From assembly GCA_030146605.1 (NCBI GenBank), contig JASLBO010000313.1, positions 1-12,801 on the forward strand: a DNA stretch of 12,801 nt, read 5' to 3'. The stretch is from Sphingomonas sp. (GTDB lineage: Bacteria; Pseudomonadota; Alphaproteobacteria; Sphingomonadales; Sphingomonadaceae). A program made the position numbers and the translations under genes. The notes under the pieces are model-generated. The model was not told where the DNA came from, ran no database searches, and saw only the letters and a list, made by a program, of their open reading frames with translations. Shown piece after piece: positions 1 to 6,779 of this stretch (position 1 is its first letter; each line of letters opens with the position of its first letter).

Positions 1-1519
1 GCGCGGTGAAGGTCCCGTCGGGCGAGAGCGTCGCGGTCCCGCCCGCGGCTTCCACCGCCTTCTTGACCCCCGCGAAGATCGTCTCGCCATTGGGGAACAG
101 CTCGTTGCCGTTGCCGTCGCCCTGCCAGCTGAGCGTCCAGCCGCCGGTCTGCATCCCCAGCGAGTCGGCGCCGGGGCCGGTAACCAGCACCTTCGCGCCC
201 GCCTTGACCGGCAACACGCCTTCATTCTTGAGCAGCACCAGCGATTTGGCCGCAGCTTCGCGTGCAATCGCGCGGTGCTCGGGCGAGCCCAGCACGTCGG
301 TCTTGCCCTCAATCGGACGTGCCGGATCGAACAGCCCGAGCTTGAGCTTGACGCGCAGGATGCGGCGCACCGCATCATCGACCCGCGCCATCGGGATCGT
401 GCCGGCCTTGACGTGCTTCACCGTCGAATCGAACAGCCCCTTCCAGCTGTCGGGCGCCATCGCCATGTCGAGACCGGCATTGAAGGTCGCGGCGCAATCG
501 GTGGGCGTGCAGCCGGGGATCTGGCCATGGCCGTTCCAGTCGCCGACGACGAAGCCCTCGAACCCCATCCGGCCCTTGAGCACGTCGGTGAGCAGCGACT
601 TGTTGCCGTGCATCTTGACGCCGTTCCAGCTGTTGTACGACGCCATCACGGTCAGCGCGCCGGCCTCGACTGCGTTGGGATAGCCCGCCCCGTGGATCGC
701 GATCAATTCTTCCTCGCTGACCCGCGTATCGCCCTGGTCGATCCCTTGCCACGTGCCGCCGTCGCCGAGGAAATGCTTGGCCGATGCGGCGACCTTGCCC
801 TTCTGGATGCGGCCGGTGGTGGCCGGTTCGCCCTGCAACCCGCGGACCATCTCGCCGGCGAAGGAGCGGACGATCGCCGGATCCTCCGAATAGCCTTCAT
901 AGCTGCGACCCCAGCGATCATCCTGCGGCACCGCCAGCGTCGGCCCGAACGCCCAGTCGGGCCCGGCCGCCGCGGTCTCGGCCGCAGTCGCTTCGCCAAT
1001 CCGCCGGATCAGCGCGGGATCGTTCGCCGCGCCGAGCCCGATATTGTGCGGGAAGATCACCGCGCCGATCACATTGTTGTTGCCGTGCACGGCGTCGACG
1101 CCAAAGATCAGCGGGATGGTCACGCCGCCGGGACGCGGCTCCATCGCAACGGCCCGAAACGCACGTGCGGTCGCCACCCAATCGGCCTGGCCCGAACGAT
1201 CATTGCCCGAGAGCGGCGGCGAATTGCCGCCCGCCAGGATCGAGCCGAGCGGATATCGGCGCAGATCCTCGGGCTTGATGCTGGCGATGTCGCCCTGGAT
1301 CATCTGCCCGACCTTCTGCTCGAGCGTCATCTTCGCCAGCAGATCGGAGACGCGCTTCTCGGTGGCGGGATCGATCAATCCTTCGCTCGCGGCCTTGGGC
1401 CATTTGGCGGGATCGGCGACGGTCAGCCCGCCAGACAGCGCTGTCGGCGCTTGCTGCGCCAAAACCGGCGCGACCCAGAATATCGTGCTCGCAAGCAACA
1501 GCTTCGTACCCGACCGCAT
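1..1519 (-). CDS. Glycoside hydrolase family 3 beta-glucosidase / exo-1,3/1,4-beta-glucanase, secreted, C-terminus cut by window edge
   Basis: About 506 residues are visible; the frame is open from an ATG at 1519 to the left edge, so the C-terminal part is missing. Residues 1-21 (MRSGTKLLLASTIFWVAPVLA) look like a signal peptide with cleavage after VLA, so the enzyme should act in the periplasm or outside. The GH3 barrel follows: GVDAVHGNNN, the substrate-binding KH pair (K248, H249, in SAKHFLGDGG) and GFVVGDWNGH, whose D327 fits the catalytic nucleophile. After it the second GH3 domain starts (AAAKSLVLLKNEGVLPV). The sequence resembles ExoP/CelD-type exo-glucanases of about 800-850 residues, which remove glucose from the non-reducing ends of beta-glucans; exact linkage preference is inferred. 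The start is supported by GGAGG at 1527-1531, 7 nt upstream. It lies 44 nt downstream of the ABC permease gene, but an operator-like palindrome in that gap suggests separate control. Confidence 0.93.
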   Translation of the reverse strand, partial: MRSGTKLLLASTIFWVAPVLAQQAPTALSGGLTVADPAKWPKAASEGLIDPATEKRVSDLLAKMTLEQKVGQMIQGDIASIKPEDLRRYPLGSILAGGNSPPLSGNDRSGQADWVATARAFRAVAMEPRPGGVTIPLIFGVDAVHGNNNVIGAVIFPHNIGLGAANDPALIRRIGEATAAETAAAGPDWAFGPTLAVPQDDRWGRSYEGYSEDPAIVRSFAGEMVRGLQGEPATTGRIQKGKVAASAKHFLGDGGTWQGIDQGDTRVSEEELIAIHGAGYPNAVEAGALTVMASYNSWNGVKMHGNKSLLTDVLKGRMGFEGFVVGDWNGHGQIPGCTPTDCAATFNAGLDMAMAPDSWKGLFDSTVKHVKAGTIPMARVDDAVRRILRVKLKLGLFDPARPIEGKTDVLGSPEHRAIAREAAAKSLVLLKNEGVLPVKAGAKVLVTGPGADSLGMQTGGWTLSWQGDGNGNELFPNGETIFAGVKKAVEAAGGTATLSPDGTFTA

Positions 1520-1543
1520 CTCAGATCCTCCCTCTTGTTCTTT

Positions 1544-1559
1544 GTGTTAGCGATAACGC
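1544..1559. promoter_or_regulatory. LacI-family-like operator upstream of the GH3 gene
   Basis: GTGTTAGC|GATAACGC is an imperfect palindrome with 6 of 8 matching arm positions and a central CG, as in many LacI/GalR-family operators. It sits 24 nt upstream of the GH3 start codon and just upstream of its ribosome binding site, a position suited to repression by a sugar-responsive regulator. No regulator gene is in the window, so the cognate protein is unknown. Seen: the palindrome and its position. Inferred: its function. Confidence 0.5.
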
Positions 1560-1563
1560 GAGT

Positions 1564-3087
1564 TCAGCGTCCGAGTCCAGTTGTCAGCCATCGGGCCGCC
1601 TGATCGGGACTTTGCTTGTCGGCATCGCGATCGACCAGATAATTGGCCTTGCGCATCTTCTCCACTGGAATCGCGCCGATCAGCGGACGCAGCGCCGCCT
1701 GAAACCGGCTGTCCCGGCCACGCCTCGGCGCGAGCAACAGGACCGCGTCATAACCGGGGATCGCGCTCTGGGGGTCGCTCAGCACGGCAAGCCTGTCTGC
1801 GGCGATGCGCCCGTCCGAGGAAAAAGCCGGAATCACATCGGCCTCGCCGCTCGCCAGCGCGCGGTACATGAAGGTCGGCTGATACGGCCGTGCCGACTTG
1901 AAGCTGAGGCCGTACACGCGGCGCACCGCAGCCCATTCGGGCCGTTCGAGGAATTCCACGTCGGTGGCGAAGTCGAGTTCGCCCGCCTGCCCCGCGAGAT
2001 CGCTGAGGCTGACGATGCCGCGCCGCTTCGCATCGTCGCCGCGCATCGCGAAGGCATAGGCATTTTCGAACCCAAGCGATCCGAGCAGGGTCACGCCGTG
2101 GGTCGTCTTCGCCCATTTGGCGACGCCGTCGACGATCGCGTACCGCGACGGCACGTCACTGCGGCGCATCTGGTTGGTCCACAGCGTCCCCGAATAGTCG
2201 ACATAGACGTCGACATCCCCCGCGGCGAGCGCTCCGAACGCCACCGCCGAGCCCAGCCCTTCGCGATATCGAACCTCATATCCAGCGGCCTCGAGGCGCT
2301 GCCCGATCAGCCGCGCCAGGATATATTGCTCGGAAAAGCCCTTGGCCCCGATCGTGACAATATCCCGCGCCGCTGGCCATGCCGGCGCCAGCGCGACAGC
2401 CGCGGCGGCCAGCAGCACGCCGAGGCTGCCCCAGACCAACCCGCGCCTTCTTCGCGCAATGCCGAACTCGGCCAGACCCAGCAGCGCATCGACCCCCAGC
2501 GCCAGCCCGGCCGCGGCGACGCAGCCGGCGAGCACCAGCGTCCAGTTCTGGGTCTGCAGCCCGGCGAAGATCAGATCACCGAGGCTCGGCTGGCCGATTG
2601 TGGTCGACAGCGTCGCCGCGCCGATCGTCCATACCGCGGCGGTGCGGATGCCCGCCATCAGCACCGGAGCGACCAAGGGGGCCTCGACCAGCCACAATTT
2701 CTGGTTGCTTGTCATCCCCATCCCGTCGGCGGCTTCGCGCACCGCGGGATCGAGATTGGCCAGCCCGGTCACGGCATTTCTGAGGATCGGCAGCAATGCG
2801 TAGAGCGAAAGCGCGAGCAGCGACGGCAGGAAGCCCAGAGCCGGGATCCCGCCGCCGACCAGCGCCGACAGCCACAACAGGATCGGGTAGAAGAGTGCGA
2901 GCAGCGCAAGGCTCGGGATCGTCTGGACGAGGCTTGCAAAGCCGAGCGCGATCCGCGCCACCGCTTTGTTGCGGGAAGACAGCACCGCCAGCGGCAGGCT
3001 GACGACCAGGCCGAGCAACAGCGCCGAGAAGGCGAGCAACAGATGCTGGGCGAGCAATTCGGGTACGCGGGCAAAGGCGGCGGTCAC
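1564..3087 (-). CDS. ABC importer: permease fused to substrate-binding domain (OpuC/ProWX/EgtU class)
   Basis: The protein (507 aa from GTG 3087) has two parts. Residues about 10-205 form a BPD-type permease with several membrane spans and an EAA loop (EAADGMGMTSNQKL, near 118-131) that contacts the ATPase. A further span at about 217-235 leads into an OpuAC/ProX-type binding domain (about 244-507), recognisable by TIGAKGFSEQYILA, the VDYSGT motif near 297-302, and TDVEFLERPEW. The tether would hold the binding domain on the outer face of the inner membrane. The family imports quaternary amines or related zwitterions such as glycine betaine, choline, carnitine or ergothioneine; I cannot assign the substrate. 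I prefer GTG 3087 over TTG 3093: it forms a GTGA overlap with the ATPase stop and has GGAG 8 nt upstream, whereas TTG would be only 2 nt from that site. The partner ATPase is directly upstream. Confidence 0.9.
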   Translation of the reverse strand: MTAAFARVPELLAQHLLLAFSALLLGLVVSLPLAVLSSRNKAVARIALGFASLVQTIPSLALLALFYPILLWLSALVGGGIPALGFLPSLLALSLYALLPILRNAVTGLANLDPAVREAADGMGMTSNQKLWLVEAPLVAPVLMAGIRTAAVWTIGAATLSTTIGQPSLGDLIFAGLQTQNWTLVLAGCVAAAGLALGVDALLGLAEFGIARRRRGLVWGSLGVLLAAAAVALAPAWPAARDIVTIGAKGFSEQYILARLIGQRLEAAGYEVRYREGLGSAVAFGALAAGDVDVYVDYSGTLWTNQMRRSDVPSRYAIVDGVAKWAKTTHGVTLLGSLGFENAYAFAMRGDDAKRRGIVSLSDLAGQAGELDFATDVEFLERPEWAAVRRVYGLSFKSARPYQPTFMYRALASGEADVIPAFSSDGRIAADRLAVLSDPQSAIPGYDAVLLLAPRRGRDSRFQAALRPLIGAIPVEKMRKANYLVDRDADKQSPDQAARWLTTGLGR

Positions 3088-3851
3088 CTCCAAAGCTCCG
3101 CCAGCCGCTGCGCCTGTTCGCGCGGCACCGCTAGCAGCGCGTCGGCTGCGGGACCTCCGTTGCCCGACAGCAATTCGCGCGGTGTCCCGTCGGCGACGAC
3201 TCGCCCCGCCGCCATCACCAATACCCGGTCCGCGAGCAGCAGCGCCTCGGCCATGTCGTGCGTGACGAGGATGGTGGTGAGCCCCATCCGGTCATGCAGC
3301 GCCCGGATCGCCTTGCCGAGCCCGTCGCGCGTCACCGGATCGAGCGCGCCGAACGGCTCGTCCATCAGCAGCAGCCCCGGCCGACAGGCGAGCGCGCGCG
3401 CCACGCCTACACGCTGACGCTGCCCCCCCGAAAGCGCATCCGGCATGCGCTCCGCCAGCTCGGGCGCCAGCTCGACCAATGCGAGCAACTCGGTCACCCG
3501 CGCAGCCGGGTCGCGCTCGCCCGCCAGCCGCAGCCCGATCGCGACGTTCTGCGCCACGTTCATGTTCGGGAAGATTCCGACATTCTGGAACACATAGCCG
3601 ATCCGCCGACGCAGCAGATGCGGCGGCTCGGCGTGCACCGGCGCGCCACCGATCAGCACTTCTCCCGCGCTCGGCTCGATCAGGCGGTTCACCGCCTTGA
3701 GCAGAGTCGACTTGCCCGACCCGGAGGCACCGACCAGCGCGACGAAACTGCCCGTCGCGACCTCCAGCGACACGCCGTCCACCGCCTTCACGCCGCCGGA
3801 ATAGACCTTACTGACATTTTTGAAGGTAACGCTGCGGCTTTGCTCTGGCAT
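3084..3851 (-). CDS. ABC importer ATPase, OpuCA/ProV class without CBS domains
   Basis: A 255-residue nucleotide-binding subunit with every ABC element: Walker A GASGSGKST (41-49), Q-loop Q89, signature LSGGQ (140-144) followed by RQRVGVARAL, Walker B LLLMDEP (160-166) and switch H198 (VTHDM). It would hydrolyse ATP on the cytoplasmic face to drive the fused permease/binding protein encoded directly downstream; the two genes share the GTGA at 3084-3087, which implies coupled translation. Osmoregulatory relatives such as ProV and OpuAA are about 400 residues with tandem C-terminal CBS domains that sense ionic strength. This protein ends right after the nucleotide-binding domain, so that mode of gating is not available. 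The start is ATG 3851; no clear Shine-Dalgarno sequence precedes it. Confidence 0.92.
   Translation of the reverse strand: MPEQSRSVTFKNVSKVYSGGVKAVDGVSLEVATGSFVALVGASGSGKSTLLKAVNRLIEPSAGEVLIGGAPVHAEPPHLLRRRIGYVFQNVGIFPNMNVAQNVAIGLRLAGERDPAARVTELLALVELAPELAERMPDALSGGQRQRVGVARALACRPGLLLMDEPFGALDPVTRDGLGKAIRALHDRMGLTTILVTHDMAEALLLADRVLVMAAGRVVADGTPRELLSGNGGPAADALLAVPREQAQRLAELWR
3096..3099 (-). promoter_or_regulatory. Ribosome binding site that fixes the permease start
   Basis: GGAG read on the minus strand, inside the end of the ATPase gene, 8 nt upstream of GTG 3087 and only 2 nt upstream of the alternative TTG 3093. The spacing favours GTG. Confidence 0.5.
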
Positions 3852-3859
3852 CGGCGGCT

Positions 3860-3888
3860 TTTGTGCGGGATGAAGTTCAAAAGGTCAA
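3860..3888 (-). promoter_or_regulatory. Possible promoter of the ABC importer operon
   Basis: On the minus strand TTGACC (3883-3888) and CACAAA (3860-3865) are separated by 17 nt. The first matches five of six positions of the sigma70 -35 consensus, the second only three of six of the -10 consensus. The -10 candidate ends 8 nt before ATG 3851, so a transcript would be nearly leaderless, which would fit the missing Shine-Dalgarno sequence. Weak by sequence alone. Confidence 0.25.
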
Positions 3889-3902
3889 AACGGGGGGACG
3901 GA

Positions 3903-4694
3903 ATGCCGGGCGAGAAAGCGATCTTCATCACCGGCGGGGCATCGGGGATCGGCCGGGCGGTCGCCACATTGTTCGCCGCGCGCGGCTGGCGCGTCGGCCT
4001 CGCCGACGTCAATGCTGCCGGGCTGGAGGCGACGCGGGCGACGCTCCCCGCCGGCATGGCGACCACCCACGTCATGGACGTCCGGAACCGCGACCAGTGG
4101 CGCGACGCGCTCGCCGCGTTCGCCGAAGCCAGCGGCGGACGGCTGGACGTGCTGTTCAACAATGCCGGTATCGCGGTCGGCGGCGCCCTCGCCGGGGCGA
4201 CCGATGACGAGATCGACCGCATCGTCGGGATCAATCTGGTCGGCGTGATCAACGGCGCCCGCACGGGCCACGCCTTCCTCAAGGCGACTCCCGGCTCGGC
4301 TCTGGTCAACACCGCCTCGGCTGCGGCGATCTACGGATCGAGCGGGCTCGCGCTGTACGCCGCGGTCAAATTCGGGGTGCGCGGCCTGTCCGAGGCACTC
4401 GACGCCGAATGGGCCGCCGACGGGATCAAGGTCCGCGTGGTCATGCCGAGCTTCATCGACACGCCTCTGCTCGATTCGAACGTCTCGGGCACCAATCACA
4501 CCGCGCGCGACTCGGTGCGCGCCGCCGGGCTGGAATTCACGCCGCTCGATCAGGTCGCGGAGGCGATCTGGAGCGGTATCGAGCGCGACAAGGTGCATGT
4601 CGTAATCGGCAAGACCGCACGCCGCCTCGCTTTCGCGTCGCGATGGATGCCGGCGACACTGCGCAAGCAGATGCGCCGCGCCGCGATTCGCTAA
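3903..4694 (+). CDS. Short-chain dehydrogenase/reductase (SDR)
   Basis: The product has 263 residues, normal for a classical SDR. The Rossmann cofactor motif TGGASGIG is at 10-17, NNAG at 86-89, the catalytic serine in NTAS at S139, and the YxxxK pair at Y152/K156 (LYAAVKFG). An aspartate at the end of the second strand (D35, in GLADVN) usually means NAD(H) rather than NADP(H). It probably interconverts an alcohol and a ketone or aldehyde in the cytoplasm; the substrate cannot be read. The start at ATG 3903 puts the first strand at the N-terminus and has a G-rich ribosome site at 3892-3897. An in-frame ATG at 3870 would add a basic 11-residue extension. The gene is divergent from the ABC importer and its stop overlaps that of the converging pterin dehydratase gene. 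Confidence 0.92.
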   Translation: MPGEKAIFITGGASGIGRAVATLFAARGWRVGLADVNAAGLEATRATLPAGMATTHVMDVRNRDQWRDALAAFAEASGGRLDVLFNNAGIAVGGALAGATDDEIDRIVGINLVGVINGARTGHAFLKATPGSALVNTASAAAIYGSSGLALYAAVKFGVRGLSEALDAEWAADGIKVRVVMPSFIDTPLLDSNVSGTNHTARDSVRAAGLEFTPLDQVAEAIWSGIERDKVHVVIGKTARRLAFASRWMPATLRKQMRRAAIR

Positions 4695-4978
4695 AGCAAG
4701 GCGTCGATCGCCTGCGCCATCGTGATGTCGCGCTGCGAGAGCCCGCCGGCGTCGTGGGTGGTGAGCAGGATGTCGACCCGGTTCCACACATTGGACCATT
4801 CGGGATGGTGATCGGCCTTTTCGGCGAGCAATGCCACGCGGGTCATGAAGCCGAAGGCTTCATTGAAGTCCTTGAAGCTCAAACATCGGGTGATCGCATC
4901 GCGGCCCTCGTCCCAGCTCCACTCCGGAATCGCGGCCAGCGACTCGCGCCTGTGCCCCTCGGTCAGCCGTGCCACCAT
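4691..4978 (-). CDS. phhB: 4a-hydroxytetrahydrobiopterin (pterin carbinolamine) dehydratase
   Basis: This 95-residue protein is the usual length for PCD/DCoH. The active-site signature is complete: [17 protein letters not shown] from 56, with H57 and H58, then [11 protein letters not shown] with H75 and D84. The enzyme dehydrates 4a-hydroxytetrahydrobiopterin, restoring the pterin cofactor after aromatic amino acid hydroxylation; in bacteria without phenylalanine hydroxylase other pterin roles have been proposed. No hydroxylase is in this window. The start at ATG 4978 has a strong AAGGAGG site at 4984-4990, 5 nt away. Its TAG stop overlaps the SDR TAA stop (CTAA at 4691-4694). It is divergent from the metallopeptidase gene, with only about 47 nt between the starts. 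Confidence 0.93.
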   Translation of the reverse strand: MVARLTEGHRRESLAAIPEWSWDEGRDAITRCLSFKDFNEAFGFMTRVALLAEKADHHPEWSNVWNRVDILLTTHDAGGLSQRDITMAQAIDALL

Positions 4979-5025
4979 GATCGCCTCCTTGCCCCGCCTT
5001 CACCCCTCCGCCTATGGGTTCGCGG

Positions 5026-5430
5026 ATGAGCGGGCAAGCGGCTTCCCACGCGCCGGACGCGGCAACGATCGAGGCGCTCGCCCGCGACGCGCTCGCCCGC
5101 ATCCCCTCGCCTTTCGCCGAACATCTCGCCGACGTCGTGCTGATCGTCGAGGAATTCGCCGATGACGAGACGCTCGACGCAATGGGGATCGAAGATCCCT
5201 TCGAGCTGACCGGCCTCTATCACGGCCGCCCGGTTGGCGAGAAATCGTCCTTCGATTCGGGCGGCCTGCCCGATCGCATCCATCTGTATCGCCGCGCGAT
5301 TCTCGACGAATGGTGCGACACCGGGGTGAGCCTCGAAGCTCTGGTCGGCCATATCGTGGTGCACGAGGTCGGCCATCATTTCGGCCTGTCCGATGCCGAC
5401 ATGCACGCGCTGGAAGATGCCGCCGGGTGA
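5026..5430 (+). CDS. Minimal zincin-like metallopeptidase family protein (Zincin_1 type)
   Basis: A protein of 134 residues whose C-terminal half carries HEVGHHFGLSD (113-123), an HExxH zinc site (H113, E114, H117) with a following aspartate (D123) as possible third ligand. The preceding PFAEHLADVVLIVEEFADDE and PFELTGLYHGRPVGEKS segments are typical of this small soluble family, found in many bacteria; its physiological substrate is not established as far as I know. There is no signal peptide, so it should be cytoplasmic. ATG 5026 is chosen because the family domain begins soon after it; ATG 5014 in the same frame adds four residues, and neither has a good ribosome site. The stop overlaps the GTG of ccmA (GTGA, 5427-5430), so it is probably translated together with ccmAB. 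Confidence 0.85.
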   Translation: MSGQAASHAPDAATIEALARDALARIPSPFAEHLADVVLIVEEFADDETLDAMGIEDPFELTGLYHGRPVGEKSSFDSGGLPDRIHLYRRAILDEWCDTGVSLEALVGHIVVHEVGHHFGLSDADMHALEDAAG

Positions 5431-5996
5431 GCGCCGGCCTGACCTTCGCCCAGATCGCATGCGCCCGCGGCGGGCGATTGCTGTTCGAAGGGCTGGACTT
5501 CGCGCTCGCCCCCGGCGAGGCGGCCCTGGTCACCGGGCCCAACGGCGCCGGCAAGTCGAGCCTGATCCGCATTGCCGCAGGGCTGCTCCCGCCCGCTGCA
5601 GGACGCGTGACCGGCACCGGTGCGCGCGCGCTGCTCGCCGAGACCGCCGCACTCGATCCCGAGCTCGCGCTTGCCGCGGCGCTGCGTTTCTGGGCGCGGA
5701 TCGACGGACGTCCCGCCGCAGTCGAAGCGGCGCTGGCCGCGGTCGGCCTCGAAACGCTGGCGCAAGTGCCGGTGCGGCTGCTGTCGACCGGCCAACGCCG
5801 CCGGGCGGCATTCGCCCGGGTGGTGGCGAGCGGCGCGCCGGTGTGGCTGCTCGACGAACCCGCCAACGGCCTCGATTCGCAATCCGTGTGCACCCTTGAG
5901 CGGCTGATCGCCGCTCACCGCAGCGGCGGAGGCATCGCGCTGGTGGCGACGCATCTGCCGATTGCGCTGCCGAATGCGCAGGAGGTGCGGCTATGA
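5427..5996 (+). CDS. ccmA: Heme/cytochrome c maturation ABC exporter, ATP-binding subunit CcmA
   Basis: The 189-residue ABC ATPase is short, as is usual for CcmA. Walker A is GPNGAGKSS (37-45), the signature is LSTGQ (119-123, followed by RRRAAFARV), Walker B is VWLLDEP (139-145) and the switch histidine H176 lies in ATHLP. LSTGQ in place of LSGGQ is usual in CcmA. With CcmB and CcmC it forms the CcmABCD complex of System I cytochrome c biogenesis; ATP hydrolysis there drives release of holo-CcmE rather than heme transport itself. I take GTG 5427 as the start because it forms GTGA with the metallopeptidase stop and the protein then begins in the usual place. The stop overlaps the ccmB start as ATGA (5993-5996). 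Confidence 0.93.
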   Translation: MSAGLTFAQIACARGGRLLFEGLDFALAPGEAALVTGPNGAGKSSLIRIAAGLLPPAAGRVTGTGARALLAETAALDPELALAAALRFWARIDGRPAAVEAALAAVGLETLAQVPVRLLSTGQRRRAAFARVVASGAPVWLLDEPANGLDSQSVCTLERLIAAHRSGGGIALVATHLPIALPNAQEVRL

Positions 5997-6637
5997 GCCC
6001 CTTCGCCGCGATCGTCTGGCGCGAACTGCGGCGGGCGTGGAGCAGCGGCGGGCTGTTGATGCCGATCGCCTTCTTCCTGCTCGTCGCGATCCTGTTCCCG
6101 TTCGCGATCGGCCCCGACGCCAGGCTGCTCGCGCGCGTCGGCGGCGGGGTGGTCTGGGCGGCGGCATTGCTTGCGGCATTGCTTCCGGTCGAGCGGCTGG
6201 TGACCCCCGATACCGAAAGCGGCGTGCTCGACCAGTTCGCCGCGCGCGGGCTTTCCGACACCGGGGTGGCGGCTGCGAAGATGGTCGGCCACTGGCTCGG
6301 CTTCGCGCCGGCATTGCTCGTCGCGACACTGATCGCCGCGGCGCTGCTGCACCTGCCGGCCAGCGCCTTGCTGCCCCTGCTCGCCGGCCTCGCGGTCGGC
6401 ACGCCCGGGCTCGCCGCGCTCGGCGTCGCCACTGCGGCTTTGGTCGCGGGGCTGCGCGGCGCGGGTGCGCTGGCGGGGCTGGTGATGCTGCCCTTCGCCG
6501 TGCCGCTGCTGATCTTCGGCGCGGGCGCGAGCGGCGACCAGCCGGGCGCCTTCAAGCTGCTCGCGGCGGTGAGCCTGTTGCTGGTGGCGGGCTGCCCGTT
6601 CGTCGCGGGAGCAGCGATCCGGATGGGCCGGAGCTAG
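5993..6637 (+). CDS. ccmB: Heme exporter permease CcmB
   Basis: The 214-residue, very hydrophobic protein has about six predicted membrane spans (roughly 20-40, 50-68, 97-120, 125-152, 157-177 and 187-208), the CcmB topology. The N-terminal AIVWRELRRAWSS, the DTESGVLDQF segment (73-82) and PLLIFGAG (171-178) are family features. It is the membrane partner of CcmA in System I cytochrome c maturation. Its ATG overlaps the ccmA stop, so translation is coupled. CcmC normally completes the complex, but no ccmC follows; the next gene lies on the opposite strand beyond a large inverted repeat. Confidence 0.94.
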   Translation: MSPFAAIVWRELRRAWSSGGLLMPIAFFLLVAILFPFAIGPDARLLARVGGGVVWAAALLAALLPVERLVTPDTESGVLDQFAARGLSDTGVAAAKMVGHWLGFAPALLVATLIAAALLHLPASALLPLLAGLAVGTPGLAALGVATAALVAGLRGAGALAGLVMLPFAVPLLIFGAGASGDQPGAFKLLAAVSLLLVAGCPFVAGAAIRMGRS

Positions 6638-6667
6638 AGCGGGATGACGTGTCTGGATTCACTCCTC

Positions 6668-6753
6668 CGTTCGGCCTGAGCTTGTCGAAGGCCGCGCTCC
6701 CCAGGCGATACGCTCGCGGACAGAAGCCCTTCGACAAGCTCAGGGCGAACCGG
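6668..6753. repeat. Inverted pair of a sphingomonad-type palindromic repeat, probable bidirectional terminator
   Basis: The left arm at 6668-6693 reads GTTCGGCCTGAGCTTGTCGA then AGGCC; the right arm at 6726-6753 is nearly its reverse complement (CCCTTCGACAAGCTCAGGGC and flanks). About 25 nt can pair with two or three mismatches around a 32-nt loop (6694-6725). The CCTGAGCTTGTCGAAGG core is one I recognise as widespread between genes in sphingomonads. It lies in the 142-nt gap between the convergent ccmB and methyltransferase genes, where a hairpin could end transcription from both sides. Confidence 0.8.
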
Positions 6754-6779
6754 GCGCGCCAACCGGGCCGGACGCCGCC

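Noticed and set aside
275..1603. Long open frame on the plus strand opposite the GH3 gene (442 codons)
   Set aside because: It is very rich in Arg, Ala, Gly and His, has no recognisable domain, and is antisense to a clear GH3 frame. Such frames are expected in GC-rich DNA.
1612..3417. 601-codon plus-strand frame opposite the ABC importer genes
   Set aside because: Low-complexity Arg/Gln/Asp-rich translation with no motifs, antisense to two unmistakable ABC genes.
3258..3902. N-terminal extension of the SDR frame upstream of ATG 3903
   Set aside because: The extra residues are antisense to the ABC ATPase and unlike any SDR. The cofactor-binding strand starts right after ATG 3903.
5310..5426. 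N-terminal extension of the ccmA frame
   Set aside because: It overlaps the metallopeptidase active-site region in another frame; GTG 5427 with the GTGA overlap gives the normal CcmA start.
6638..6667. AGAGCGGGATGAC stretch after ccmB, similar to another sphingomonad repeat
   Set aside because: Only a short piece is present and no partner arm is visible, so I do not list it as a repeat.
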